Positions 1-7,402 of a stretch of 12,456 bases of DNA are shown piece by piece. Both the position numbers and the translations under genes were made by a program. Below the pieces are notes generated by a model that worked only from the letters and a program-made list of their open reading frames with translations, made no database searches and had not been told where the DNA came from. This stretch comes from CAYIHX01 sp964363305 (lineage in GTDB: Bacteria; Bdellovibrionota; UBA1018), in NCBI GenBank assembly GCA_964363305.1, contig CAYIHX010000075.1, positions 1 to 12,456 of the forward strand, in the 5' to 3' direction. Position 1 is the stretch's first letter; every line of letters begins with the position of its first letter.

Positions 1-6
1 GGCACT

Positions 7-2352
7 ATGACCTTAGTGGTAGACGACGGCGCCCGAGCCGTCCTAGCGAGACGCTTTGGCGGAACGCCGGAATCTCCACGCATTCCGAGAAAATTCCGGT
101 TGGTGTCCACCGAAGCGCAAGGCACCCCACCTGCGGATTTGCTCCTCTCGGTGAGTGGAATAGCACAAAATCTCCGATGGCCCCTGAGCGCACACGGGAT
201 CCTCATGTCCATTCCACCCCTCCATTCGGGGGAGCCCGTGGTAACCGCACAACGAGGAGGCTACTATCGAGCATGGGGCCGTACCGGGCTACACACTGAC
301 GCCACTTCGGTTGGGTACTACCACGACCACGAAGCTTCGAATTGGCACCGGCTGATGCAAGACCCCCGAGCCTATCAGGCAGCCCTCTTGCGAGAATCAT
401 CTGAAATCCAAGGCTTGAGGACCCGCGCCGCCGTCGAAAGAGTGATTACAGACCGACAAATCAGCACATCCGTGCTGTACAGCACCTGGCTTACCTCTCC
501 GAGCCCAATCGGTACGTCACCGCCACCGAACGACGAGACACTGACTCCCTACTTGAAAGATCTGAGTCGCAGAGCCCATGCCGCTCGAACGCCGGCTGTC
601 CTCATGGCTCCCGTGAATAACATCGAGATGCCCAAGGGGCTGCCCGAAGGGTTTCCGATCGAAATCATTCGCCCCCCCTCTCCGCTTCCGACGCTCCTGA
701 GCCCGGGAAAGATCTATATTTTCCAATCAGAAGCCTTTCCCCATTCGCTCTTCACGGGGCTCATGGGCGAGTTCGGCATGAATCTCTCCCATCGCCCGTT
801 GCGCATTCCTCCCCTCATCGAGGGAGACGGAAGTATTTCCGCCGCCCTCACGATGAAGATTCCGTTCGGAGTTCTGAGCTCCCCACACAACAGGGACGGA
901 ACCCTTCGTCCCTTGGCCCACGCCGTAGGGCTTCCCTTTCCACAACAAGGCGACCTTCCAGAACTCGGCAAAGGCGAATACTATTCGAGCCTTCTCCTTC
1001 GCTCCCTCGAGGTCAATGACCATCCAAGCATCGAACTTCAATTTCGAAACCTCAGCTCTCGCCTACCCACGGTGGGCCGTTCGATCACCCACGCCCTGGA
1101 GGAAATTCAACGCACCCCCCTGACAACTGATTTCGAGCGCTATTCGGCAGAAGGTCCATTTTTGAATCGCCCCTCCGCCACTGAACCAACGGCCCTTCAT
1201 CGAGCGGCGAGGAGTTACTTGTCGAGGTTGCCGGACACTGCCCATTCGATCATGGACTGGAACGCAAATTTGACGCCACGCCCGCGTCACCCCTGGGACG
1301 CCATGATTCAAGAATGCTCAAGACGTCTCCCTCTGGACTGCGTGAAGCGAATATTCAAAACATATCGCGACATGACTAGTAGGGACTTCGCCAGAAGAGT
1401 CGAACCCTTCGGGATCAACACTGAATCCATCGAGAGACTCATGACCTGGTCCCAGCCGGAATCATCGTTTTTAGGCACTCGCGAAGAAAGGGAGTTACTC
1501 CGAAGCCTCACGAATCTAGCCCTGGCTGATCTTCCCGAACATGACCTATCCCTTCTCATTCAACAAGATCTCGACAAGCTGGCCCGAAAAATCGCTGCCA
1601 ATCGACAAGCGGAGATCAGGCTCTCAGACTTCAACTTTTTAGATCGCTGGAGTCCCTCGGACAGGGTTATAGTTCTCAATCATCTCGAGTCGATGACCGA
1701 TCAACACGCCGCCGCCGTGATATTCGCCCACCTGGAAAATTGGAGAAGCTTTCTCAGCTACGCAGACACGAGTCAGGATGAACCGACCGATCTGAGATAT
1801 AGAAATAGAGTGCTTCGCACTGGCTTCAGACTTCTGACCAGAAAGGGAACCACACCCAACTCCGACGCTGCGCAGGCCTGGGTCAATCTTCTCGCAAAGA
1901 CTACTCAATCCATACCATGGCCACGACTCCCCGAGAACTCGCAAAACCTTCTTGCGCTACCGAATGATGTTTTCGAAACACTCAGCACCCTCATCGAAAG
2001 AGATCCGAATGCCATTCGACGCGCCATACGACAAACAAAGCCCCAAGGGGACATCCTCAGAGAAATAAGCGCCGCTTTGAATATCGAAAAACACGAACTC
2101 ACGAGTAGCCTAAGAGACAGTATCAGGCTCTCAAACTACAGAACCCACCTCGAAACCACGCTAGGACTCCCCCAGGCGGTCGTCCACTCCGCCATCACCT
2201 GGGATCGCTTCCACTCAATGACTCGTTCCGCTAGCGGGGATATTGGGCAGGATGTACGAGCGCTCGACTCAAACCCCACTCTGCTCAACCTTCTCAACTC
2301 CAGCCGGTGCCCCAGTCTTCACGATACCCTTCGAGCGCTCGAAGCACGATGA
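7..2352 (+). CDS. Large uncharacterised protein, 781 aa, start uncertain
   Basis: An open frame of 781 codons runs from ATG at 7 to TGA at 2350-2352. Only six bases precede the ATG and the frame stays open to the window edge, so the true start may lie upstream and the ribosome site cannot be judged. I recognise no domain. I see no signal peptide, no transmembrane run and no P-loop. The N-terminal third is rich in Pro, Gly and aromatics (a YYHDHEASNWHR stretch near residue 103). The C-terminal half, roughly residue 410 onward, is Leu/Arg/Glu-rich and looks largely helical. It converges on the methyltransferase-like gene, with 35 bases between the stops. It is surely coding, because the frame is long and uninterrupted, but its function is unknown. 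Confidence 0.8.
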   Translation: MTLVVDDGARAVLARRFGGTPESPRIPRKFRLVSTEAQGTPPADLLLSVSGIAQNLRWPLSAHGILMSIPPLHSGEPVVTAQRGGYYRAWGRTGLHTDATSVGYYHDHEASNWHRLMQDPRAYQAALLRESSEIQGLRTRAAVERVITDRQISTSVLYSTWLTSPSPIGTSPPPNDETLTPYLKDLSRRAHAARTPAVLMAPVNNIEMPKGLPEGFPIEIIRPPSPLPTLLSPGKIYIFQSEAFPHSLFTGLMGEFGMNLSHRPLRIPPLIEGDGSISAALTMKIPFGVLSSPHNRDGTLRPLAHAVGLPFPQQGDLPELGKGEYYSSLLLRSLEVNDHPSIELQFRNLSSRLPTVGRSITHALEEIQRTPLTTDFERYSAEGPFLNRPSATEPTALHRAARSYLSRLPDTAHSIMDWNANLTPRPRHPWDAMIQECSRRLPLDCVKRIFKTYRDMTSRDFARRVEPFGINTESIERLMTWSQPESSFLGTREERELLRSLTNLALADLPEHDLSLLIQQDLDKLARKIAANRQAEIRLSDFNFLDRWSPSDRVIVLNHLESMTDQHAAAVIFAHLENWRSFLSYADTSQDEPTDLRYRNRVLRTGFRLLTRKGTTPNSDAAQAWVNLLAKTTQSIPWPRLPENSQNLLALPNDVFETLSTLIERDPNAIRRAIRQTKPQGDILREISAALNIEKHELTSSLRDSIRLSNYRTHLETTLGLPQAVVHSAITWDRFHSMTRSASGDIGQDVRALDSNPTLLNLLNSSRCPSLHDTLRALEAR

Positions 2353-2387
2353 TTCTCCCCTCTCTCCTTGACCTTCGCCGAGGAGGG

Positions 2388-3188
2388 CTACTCCGCCACC
2401 TCAATTCGTCCTTCTGCGGTAGAAAAGTTCCGCAACGGCGGGGCTTCGACCTCTCTGGCTCGATTCAACCTGACACGAGGGGCGGAAAATCGGCCGCCAA
2501 CCTTTCGCAGTCGGATCGCGTAACCCGGATACTCATGTACTCTTAAGCCGACTACGTCGAATCCGGTGATTTGCCTTTGAATCCAAGCCGGAAAATTCAT
2601 TCGATCAATCCTGGTTTCGGAGGATCGCTTTGCGGAAACGAAGAGAAGAACCTCACCCCCGGGCTTCAGAATTTGCCAGTAACGAACAAGGACCTCATCC
2701 GGCCGATCCGTGTATGAGAGCACGCCAAAAAGGTCTGTAATCAAGTCAGCGCGGCCATTCCGCGAGGCCAGCTCCGTCATGGGAATACTTTCAAAACTTC
2801 GCCCTGCTAAGTGATTGATTCGACCCTGAACCGGGGAGGGAATCAACGACTCTGAGAACGACACCGTCGTTACCTTGCCAACGCCCCCGTTCCGTAGATA
2901 TTCAGTAGCGGCAACCCCGCTTCCGGCACCAGCATCCACCCAGTGCTGGTCCGCTCGGAGCCTGGAAAGAGAATCTTCAAAAGCGGATCCAAAAGCATGA
3001 GCGTACTGACTGAAGCCCCGGTCTCGCGTGAAGTCGCCGGCTATTAAAATCATTTTGAGTGTTTCCGAGAGTGAACAGCTCCGCACGGGAGGAGCCGCCG
3101 CCACTCGATGTGAATCGAGGGACAGTTCCATCAGCAATACGAGAAGGGCAAACACCCGTGCGGTTTTGCCTTTGCCACTCAGTGACAA
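2388..3188 (-). CDS. SAM-dependent methyltransferase-like protein with signal-like N-terminus
   Basis: This is a class I (Rossmann) methyltransferase-like protein. Numbering from the longest frame (GTG at 3233, 281 aa), the SAM-binding motif I is VDAGAGSG at residues 99-106. A later block, DLITDLFGVLSYTDRPDEVL (about 163-182), is followed by LKPGGEVLLF, the usual core strand and loop of this fold. Substrate unknown. I prefer a TTG start at 3188 because AGGGG lies seven bases upstream and the product then begins with a basic n-region (MSLSGKGKTAR), a hydrophobic run (VFALLVLLMELSL) and a small-residue site (VAAA|PP), like a signal peptide. GTG at 3233 or ATG at 3128 are alternatives. An exported SAM enzyme would be odd because SAM is cytoplasmic, so the hydrophobic stretch could instead be an anchor, or the ATG at 3128 could be the real start. 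Confidence 0.72.
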   Translation of the reverse strand: MSLSGKGKTARVFALLVLLMELSLDSHRVAAAPPVRSCSLSETLKMILIAGDFTRDRGFSQYAHAFGSAFEDSLSRLRADQHWVDAGAGSGVAATEYLRNGGVGKVTTVSFSESLIPSPVQGRINHLAGRSFESIPMTELASRNGRADLITDLFGVLSYTDRPDEVLVRYWQILKPGGEVLLFVSAKRSSETRIDRMNFPAWIQRQITGFDVVGLRVHEYPGYAIRLRKVGGRFSAPRVRLNRAREVEAPPLRNFSTAEGRIEVAE

Positions 3189-3263
3189 AATTTTGCCCCT
3201 GCCCACGTAAAGATACCCATCACGGAACAACACAACAGCGGATCGGCTCCCGACTTACCGAAG

Positions 3264-3292
3264 TTGAGCAGATGTGCTCAATGTGCTAGCCT
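3264..3292 (+). promoter_or_regulatory. Candidate promoter with overlapping inverted repeat, ahead of NTase remnant
   Basis: TTGAGC at 3264-3269 and TAGCCT at 3287-3292 are 17 bases apart, giving a weak sigma-70-like pair in front of the ATG at 3305. An inverted repeat, TTGAGCA (3264-3270) and TGCTCAA (3275-3281), overlaps the -35 element and could be a repressor site. This rests on pattern only. The hexamers match consensus at about four of six positions each. Confidence 0.35.
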
Positions 3293-3304
3293 CCCAGTCA
3301 GCTC

Positions 3305-3768
3305 ATGGACCTGAAAAATCTTCTGGGAACCATCAAACACCTTTTCGACGGCGAGGAAATCGAGTGCGCCCGCATCGGTGGTCTCGCCGTCGGCGGACTC
3401 GGCTAATTTGATGATCCATGAAGAGGACCGAGAGAGAGTCAAAAATATTTTGGAAAGAAATGGATACTCATTATTCGCTGAGAGCCTCGAATTTATTCAG
3501 ATGTCGGGCCCCTGTCCTATTGACCTTCAGATCGCACGCAGGCCCATGAGCAAGAGGATGTTGAGCGAAGCAGTTGTCTTGCCGGGACTAGCGGTCAAAT
3601 GCCTTCGCGCGGAAGACATCATCGCTCTAAAGATCCAGGCTTACTCCACAAATTCAAAACGAGAGTTCAAAGAAAAAGTACCTCGACTGGATCAGCGAGA
3701 ACTGGAATCTCTTTCCCCCAGAACCACGCGAACGAGAAACGATTGAATGCACCGGCGCACTTCTTTAA
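3305..3768 (+). pseudogene. Broken nucleotidyltransferase gene (NTase 1)
   Basis: Three reading frames together resemble one small nucleotidyltransferase of the MNT/AbiEii-like superfamily. The first frame starts at ATG 3305 (MDLKNLLGTIKHLF...) and includes IGGLAVGG, the Gly-Gly loop expected near the active site. It stops at TAA 3404-3406. The second frame (about 3407-3676) resumes with LMIHEEDRERVKNILERNGY and ends ...AEDIIALKIQAYSTNSKREF, the usual C-terminal helix of these enzymes. Near 3676 the match moves to the third frame (KKYLDWISENWNLF...), which stops at TAA 3766-3768. The segment that should carry the catalytic D-x-D is missing at the first junction, so a deletion removed the active site. 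It precedes AAA1 in the same orientation. The family call is by eye; that the gene is broken is seen directly. Confidence 0.7.
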
Positions 3769-3877
3769 AGAGTCTGTAACCCGAGAGAAGCCGATCGAGA
3801 GAAATGCACAGACCGTGAAAGTCGCCCATTTTCAGGTGAACCTCGGGAATTCAGAACTCACCCATAAAAAAACGAAA

Positions 3878-3947
3878 ATATGACAATAATGCCCTAAGTT
3901 CCATATTTGTCATGACAAATATGGAACTTAGGGCATTATTGTCATAT
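3878..3947. repeat. Perfect 70-bp palindrome (IR1) ending in the AAA1 start codon
   Basis: Bases 3878-3947 form a perfect palindrome with no spacer. Its centre lies between 3912 and 3913 (inside CATG) and each arm is 35 bases. The right end includes the A and T of the AAA1 start codon at 3946. I checked the pairing base by base (position i pairs with 7825-i); 3877/3948 is the first mismatch. Long perfect palindromes are normally cleaved or lost in bacteria (SbcCD and slippage), so this is either recent or maintained. It is not a standard terminator because no T-tract follows on either side. Confidence 0.97.
3912..3939 (+). promoter_or_regulatory. Candidate promoter inside IR1, predicted leaderless for AAA1
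   Basis: ATGACA (3912-3917) and CATTAT (3934-3939) are spaced by 16 bases, and six bases separate CATTAT from the ATG at 3946. Transcription would therefore begin at or next to the start codon. No Shine-Dalgarno-like sequence lies between. Because the region is palindromic, the same hexamers occur on the other strand (3908-3913 and 3886-3891), so a divergent transcript is possible. Inferred from spacing only. Confidence 0.4.
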
Positions 3948-5094
3948 GCGCTATCTGCTGGATGGCTTACTGAAAGATCTCGAAAAGCACATGGTTTTAC
4001 TGAGCGGGCCGCGTCAATGCGGAAAAACAACGCTTGCAAAGGAGCTGCTCGCGTCGCGTTTTCAGGGCGATTACCTCAACTGGGACCAGCCAAAAGATCG
4101 AAAACGAATTCTCCAGCAGGACTGGGACGAGAGCGGCCAGTTGCTGGTGCTCGATGAGATTCACAAAAAGAAGGCTTGGAAGAACTTCATCAAAGGGGTC
4201 TTTGACACTCGTCCAAAAAATCTTCGGATGCTCGTGACCGGTAGTGCACGCCTCGAGCTTTTTCAGAAGTCGGGGGATTCAATGTTCGGGCGCTTTCGCG
4301 CCTGGCGGCTGCATCCTTTTTGTCTGGCCGAGGACCCTCTGAATCTCTCGCCCGCGGAGAGGTTGAGCCGCCAGCTGGAGCGGGGCGCCTTTCCTTTTCC
4401 TTACCTCGCCGAAAACGAAGACGAAGCTCAACGCTGGAGAAACCAAAGGTGGAACCTTCTTTTGCGCGAAGACTTGCGGGATCTTGAATCGATCAAAAAT
4501 CTCCAGGAGCTCGAGCTGATGGCAGAGCTGTTGAAAAATTATGCCGCCGGTCTCCTTTCCTATTCCAACCTGGCCGAAGATGCCGAGATAGGCCCAAAGA
4601 CCGCCAAGGCTTGGGTCAATGCGCTCGAACGGCTCTATCTTGTGTTTCGAATTCCACCCTACTCTTCCACATTGAAGCGCTCACTTTCAAAAACTCCAAA
4701 AATCTATTTCATGGACTCGGGGGATATTCGTGAGCGGGGAATGGGCGAGCGTTTGGAAAATCTCGTGGCGTTGAATTTACTCAAACGCGTGCACTTCCTG
4801 GAAGATGCTTTCGGAGAACGCATGGGTCTGGGCTACATCCGCGACCGGGAGAAGCGCGAGGTCGACTTCATCATTACACGAAACCGTCGACCCGTGGCCT
4901 TGATCGAGGTTAAAACGAGCCGACAGGCAGCTGATTCCAGCCTTCTTTATTTCAAAGAGAGGTTGGGCGTGGAACATGTGATTCAACTCGATGCGGAGAC
5001 ACAGCAGAAAGCTGTGACGAAAGCGGGAGTGAGGCATTGCTCGGTTCCACATTTTTTTTCGCGCCCATTAGGTGATCGGGCGTTTTGGGAGTAG
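3946..5094 (+). CDS. AAA_14/DUF4143 family ATPase (AAA1), intact
   Basis: This 382-residue P-loop ATPase has the AAA_14 + DUF4143 architecture (COG1373-type), a widespread family of unsettled function. Walker A is GPRQCGKTT at residues 21-29, Walker B is LLVLDE at 66-71 followed by IHK, and a sensor-like LVTGSARL lies at 96-103. SMFGRFRAWRLHPF (about 112-125) holds R116, which could act as an arginine finger. The middle (about residues 190-240) resembles a winged-helix segment. The C-terminal part has E305-V-D307 and I-E321-V-K323, the pattern of a PD-(D/E)XK nuclease-like fold, with all key residues present. ATG 3946 is chosen because it meets the end of palindrome IR1 and places Walker A at the normal distance. 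No ribosome site is visible. It is most similar to AAA2 just downstream. Its biological role is unknown. Confidence 0.93.
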   Translation: MRYLLDGLLKDLEKHMVLLSGPRQCGKTTLAKELLASRFQGDYLNWDQPKDRKRILQQDWDESGQLLVLDEIHKKKAWKNFIKGVFDTRPKNLRMLVTGSARLELFQKSGDSMFGRFRAWRLHPFCLAEDPLNLSPAERLSRQLERGAFPFPYLAENEDEAQRWRNQRWNLLLREDLRDLESIKNLQELELMAELLKNYAAGLLSYSNLAEDAEIGPKTAKAWVNALERLYLVFRIPPYSSTLKRSLSKTPKIYFMDSGDIRERGMGERLENLVALNLLKRVHFLEDAFGERMGLGYIRDREKREVDFIITRNRRPVALIEVKTSRQAADSSLLYFKERLGVEHVIQLDAETQQKAVTKAGVRHCSVPHFFSRPLGDRAFWE

Positions 5095-5135
5095 CGGAGT
5101 AGAATCTCGTCACTTTTTTAACCAGAAATCAGTCC

Positions 5136-5167
5136 CGAGTAAAGTCAGGTTAACCTGACTTTACTCG
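5136..5167. repeat. Perfect 32-bp palindrome (IR2) upstream of AAA2
   Basis: Bases 5136-5167 form a perfect palindrome with 16-base arms centred on GGTT|AACC. The ATG at 5171 follows after three bases. Its sequence differs from IR1 but its position relative to an ATPase gene is the same. There is no T-tract on the right side, so it does not look like a terminator for AAA1, whose stop is 41 bases earlier. A weak TTTACT (5160-5165) is the best -10-like hexamer and I find no good -35 for it. Confidence 0.95.
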
Positions 5168-5170
5168 AAT

Positions 5171-6121
5171 ATGAAAAAAACGGAGGACCACACCAGGTCG
5201 GGAAGACGTCACTCTCGCTTCGCCTCATCGGCGCTCCGGATGAAACCGATCCTCGCTATCTGAATTGGGATCAGATCCAAGTGCGCGAGCGTCTATTGAA
5301 AGGGGACGTGCCCCCGTCCCCCCAGCTGATTTTTGACGAGATTCACAAATTCAGCCGCTGGAAATCGCTGGTCAAGGGATTCTACGACACTCGCAAAAGC
5401 CACACCCAGTTCATCGTCACCGGGTCAGCCCGGCTCGATGTGTACAAACGGGGAGGCGACTCGTTGCAGGGCAGGTATCACCACTACCGCCTGCATCCCT
5501 TCACCCTGGGTGAGCTGGCGCTCACGGCCAAAAGTACGGACCTTTCGCAGCTGCTCACGTATGGCGGGTTCCCCGAGCCTTTTACGAAAGCCAACGCGCG
5601 CCATTGGCGGCGCTGGCAGCAGGACCGACGAGAGCGACTCATTCGCGAAGACCTACGCGACCTCGAGCACGTGCGTGAGCTCAGTATGCTTGAGCTCCTC
5701 GCGGCGACTCTCCCTGGGCGAGTGGGGTCACCGCTCACCGTGAAAAAGGAACAGAAACTCTACCTTTGGGATTGGTCGCAAGTAGAAGACCCTGGCGCGC
5801 GTTTCGAGAACTTCGTGGGCAGCCACCTGCTCAAATACTGCCATTTTGAGCAAGATGTGAATGGCTTTAAAATGGAGCTGCGCTACTTACGCGATGTCGA
5901 GCGGCGGGAGCTCGACTTCGTCGTCCTGAAAGACGGAATTCGCGGTCGAGTGCAAATGCGGTGAAAAAGCCTTAAGCCCCAGCATCAGCTACTTCGCGGC
6001 GCGCACGCCCATCCCCCGTTTTTACCAAGTGCAACTGGGCCAAAAGGACTACGGTGACGCCAGCCATGGAGGGCGCGTGCTTCCTTTTTCAACCTTGGTG
6101 CGAGAGCTTGCCTTGCCTTGA
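5171..6121 (+). pseudogene. Broken AAA_14/DUF4143 ATPase gene (AAA2)
   Basis: This is a relative of AAA1 with at least three lesions. The ATG at 5171 (MKK...) is out of frame with the P-loop GPHQVGKTS encoded at about 5185-5211, and the usual 20 or so residues before the P-loop are mostly missing. The frame then reads well (LNWDQ, LIFDEIHK, IVTGSARLDVY, LQGRYHHYRLHPFTLGE) to about 5735. There, about 42 residues relative to AAA1 are absent, the stretch corresponding to its winged-helix segment. It resumes at KKEQKLYLWDWS. Near 5938 the frame shifts: the original frame ends at TGA 5962-5964, while a second frame reads FAVECKCGEKALSP... to TGA 6119-6121. The E-L-D and E-C-K nuclease-like residues survive, split by the frameshift. 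It sits 76 bases after AAA1 with its own palindrome. Confidence 0.9.
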
Positions 6122-6141
6122 GGCGATTGAGTTCGACCTCC

Positions 6142-7308
6142 TCAACTCCAGAAAGTCCAGGGCACCAGCCCGACACCGCCTTTTTTTGGAAGTTCGATAC
6201 TATCGGTCGGGCCTACCAACAAACCATAACGACTCTTCAGGGTCTGCATCGCGCCACCGAGCGCGCGCTCCTGCCAACCGAGCTGCTTCACCGAAGACAC
6301 GATCTTAATCGGGACGTTGCCCCAAATGAGATCGATCGGATCCCCTTTCGCGCTTTTGTAATACGTCCAGCGCTCCGATTTTCCGGCGTACTCGCAATTC
6401 GCGAAAATCTCATTGAAAACCCGCAATCTTACCAAAGCCTGCGAGATCTCCTCGCCGGATTCGTGCCTAGAAAGAGCATGCAGCATGCCTGGATCGGAGA
6501 GCCAATAGACGTCTCTTCCTACTCCCTGTTCGTGGCACGGGATCATCTTCAAAACAAAAACATCGCGCAAGGCAGAAAGGTACTTCCTCACCTTTCTCGT
6601 ATCGTACTTGAAAGAAGAGACCTGAACCCACTCACCGCGCGCCTGAAGTTTCACAGTCTCGTGCAGGATGCGCTCGGCAAAGTCCGTATCGTAGCCTCGT
6701 CCGTATACTCGCGCCAGGTCTCGCCCCAGAGTCGTCGCAATCCAATTTTTCCAATAATCCTCGCGCATCATTTTATCGCGCGTAAAAGCCGGCACCGGAA
6801 GGCCACCACTTGAGAGCGTCGCGGAAAACGCCTCGATCCTGATTCGAGGCTTCTTGGCGTGAACCACCCGACAGCGTTGCGGCTCAAGCTCAAGCCTGTG
6901 CATCTCCGCCAAGGTGAAAGGATAGAGGCTCAGAACCCCAATACGCCCCGTGAGCGATTCTTTTGTTTCTTTTTGGGCCGAAAAAGCGCTCGATCCCGTC
7001 AAAAGAAAGGAGCCGGGGATGCGCCTCCGATCAACGGCGCTCTTAATGGCGTCAAAGACACTCGGCACTTTCTGAACCTCATCAATCACGAGCGGGAGCT
7101 CATGTTTCGCGAGATAAGCTTTGCTCGAAGCCTCGGCTTCGGCCCGTTGATCGTCGTCATCGAAAGTGACGTAATTTTTGTGTCTGATCTGCTCTCTGAA
7201 AAGGGTGGACTTACCCGATTGGCGCAAACCCATGACACCGACGACGGGCCAGAAAGAAGCGAGTTTTTTAATGCGAGCCAGCGCGTGGCGGGGCCTGTCA
7301 TGTGCCAT
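6142..7308 (-). CDS. AAA_14/DUF4143 family ATPase (AAA3), nuclease-like motif altered
   Basis: This 388-residue member of the same family belongs to a different subgroup from AAA1. Walker A is GLRQSGKST (27-35), Walker B is LVIDE (73-77) followed by VQKVP, and the sensor is LLTGSSAF (102-109). SLTGRIG (118-124) gives the finger-like R122, then LYPFTLAE. A winged-helix-like segment (VSSFKYDTRKVRKYL) lies in the C-terminal half. Where AAA1 has E-V-K, this protein has K335-I-V337, although D326 is kept, so nuclease activity is unlikely. ATG at 7308 gives the same N-terminal length to Walker A as in AAA4. No Shine-Dalgarno is seen; TATAAT on this strand (7326-7321) ends 12 bases before the start. 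It converges on AAA2 with 20 bases between stops and is transcribed in the same direction as AAA4. Confidence 0.9.
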   Translation of the reverse strand: MAHDRPRHALARIKKLASFWPVVGVMGLRQSGKSTLFREQIRHKNYVTFDDDDQRAEAEASSKAYLAKHELPLVIDEVQKVPSVFDAIKSAVDRRRIPGSFLLTGSSAFSAQKETKESLTGRIGVLSLYPFTLAEMHRLELEPQRCRVVHAKKPRIRIEAFSATLSSGGLPVPAFTRDKMMREDYWKNWIATTLGRDLARVYGRGYDTDFAERILHETVKLQARGEWVQVSSFKYDTRKVRKYLSALRDVFVLKMIPCHEQGVGRDVYWLSDPGMLHALSRHESGEEISQALVRLRVFNEIFANCEYAGKSERWTYYKSAKGDPIDLIWGNVPIKIVSSVKQLGWQERALGGAMQTLKSRYGLLVGPTDSIELPKKGGVGLVPWTFWS

Positions 7309-7314
7309 ATAATT

Positions 7315-7354
7315 GATACCATTATATTACATCTTAATGTCCTAAAATAGTATC
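7315..7354. repeat. Imperfect inverted repeat (IR3) upstream of AAA3, with embedded TATAAT
   Basis: Bases 7315-7334 pair with 7335-7354 at 14 of 20 positions, strongest at the outer GATAC/GTATC ends and at ACAT/ATGT near the centre. It occupies the same place relative to AAA3 as the perfect palindromes do before AAA1 and AAA2. On the minus strand it contains TTAGGACATTA (7345-7335), close to TTAGGGCATTA in IR1. A minus-strand TATAAT (7326-7321) is the only strong promoter hexamer. I read it as a decayed version of the same element, but an AT-rich spacer with chance symmetry is possible. Confidence 0.5.
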
Positions 7355-7402
7355 TTTTTATACGTCAACGGCGGAATGGAAACCATCTTAGATCACGCCG
7401 AA

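Noticed and set aside
2353..2387. A terminator between the convergent ends of the 781-aa gene and the methyltransferase gene
   Set aside because: The CT-rich and GA-rich runs do not pair cleanly and no T-tract is placed correctly for either strand.
3878..3947. IR1 as a rho-independent terminator of the NTase 1 remnant
   Set aside because: No T-tract follows the stem and the right arm runs into the AAA1 start codon. A transcript ending there would be unusual.
6118..6813. A 231-codon open frame on the plus strand opposite AAA3
   Set aside because: It is antisense to a gene with clear Walker motifs, has no recognisable product and looks like a shadow of high-GC codon use.
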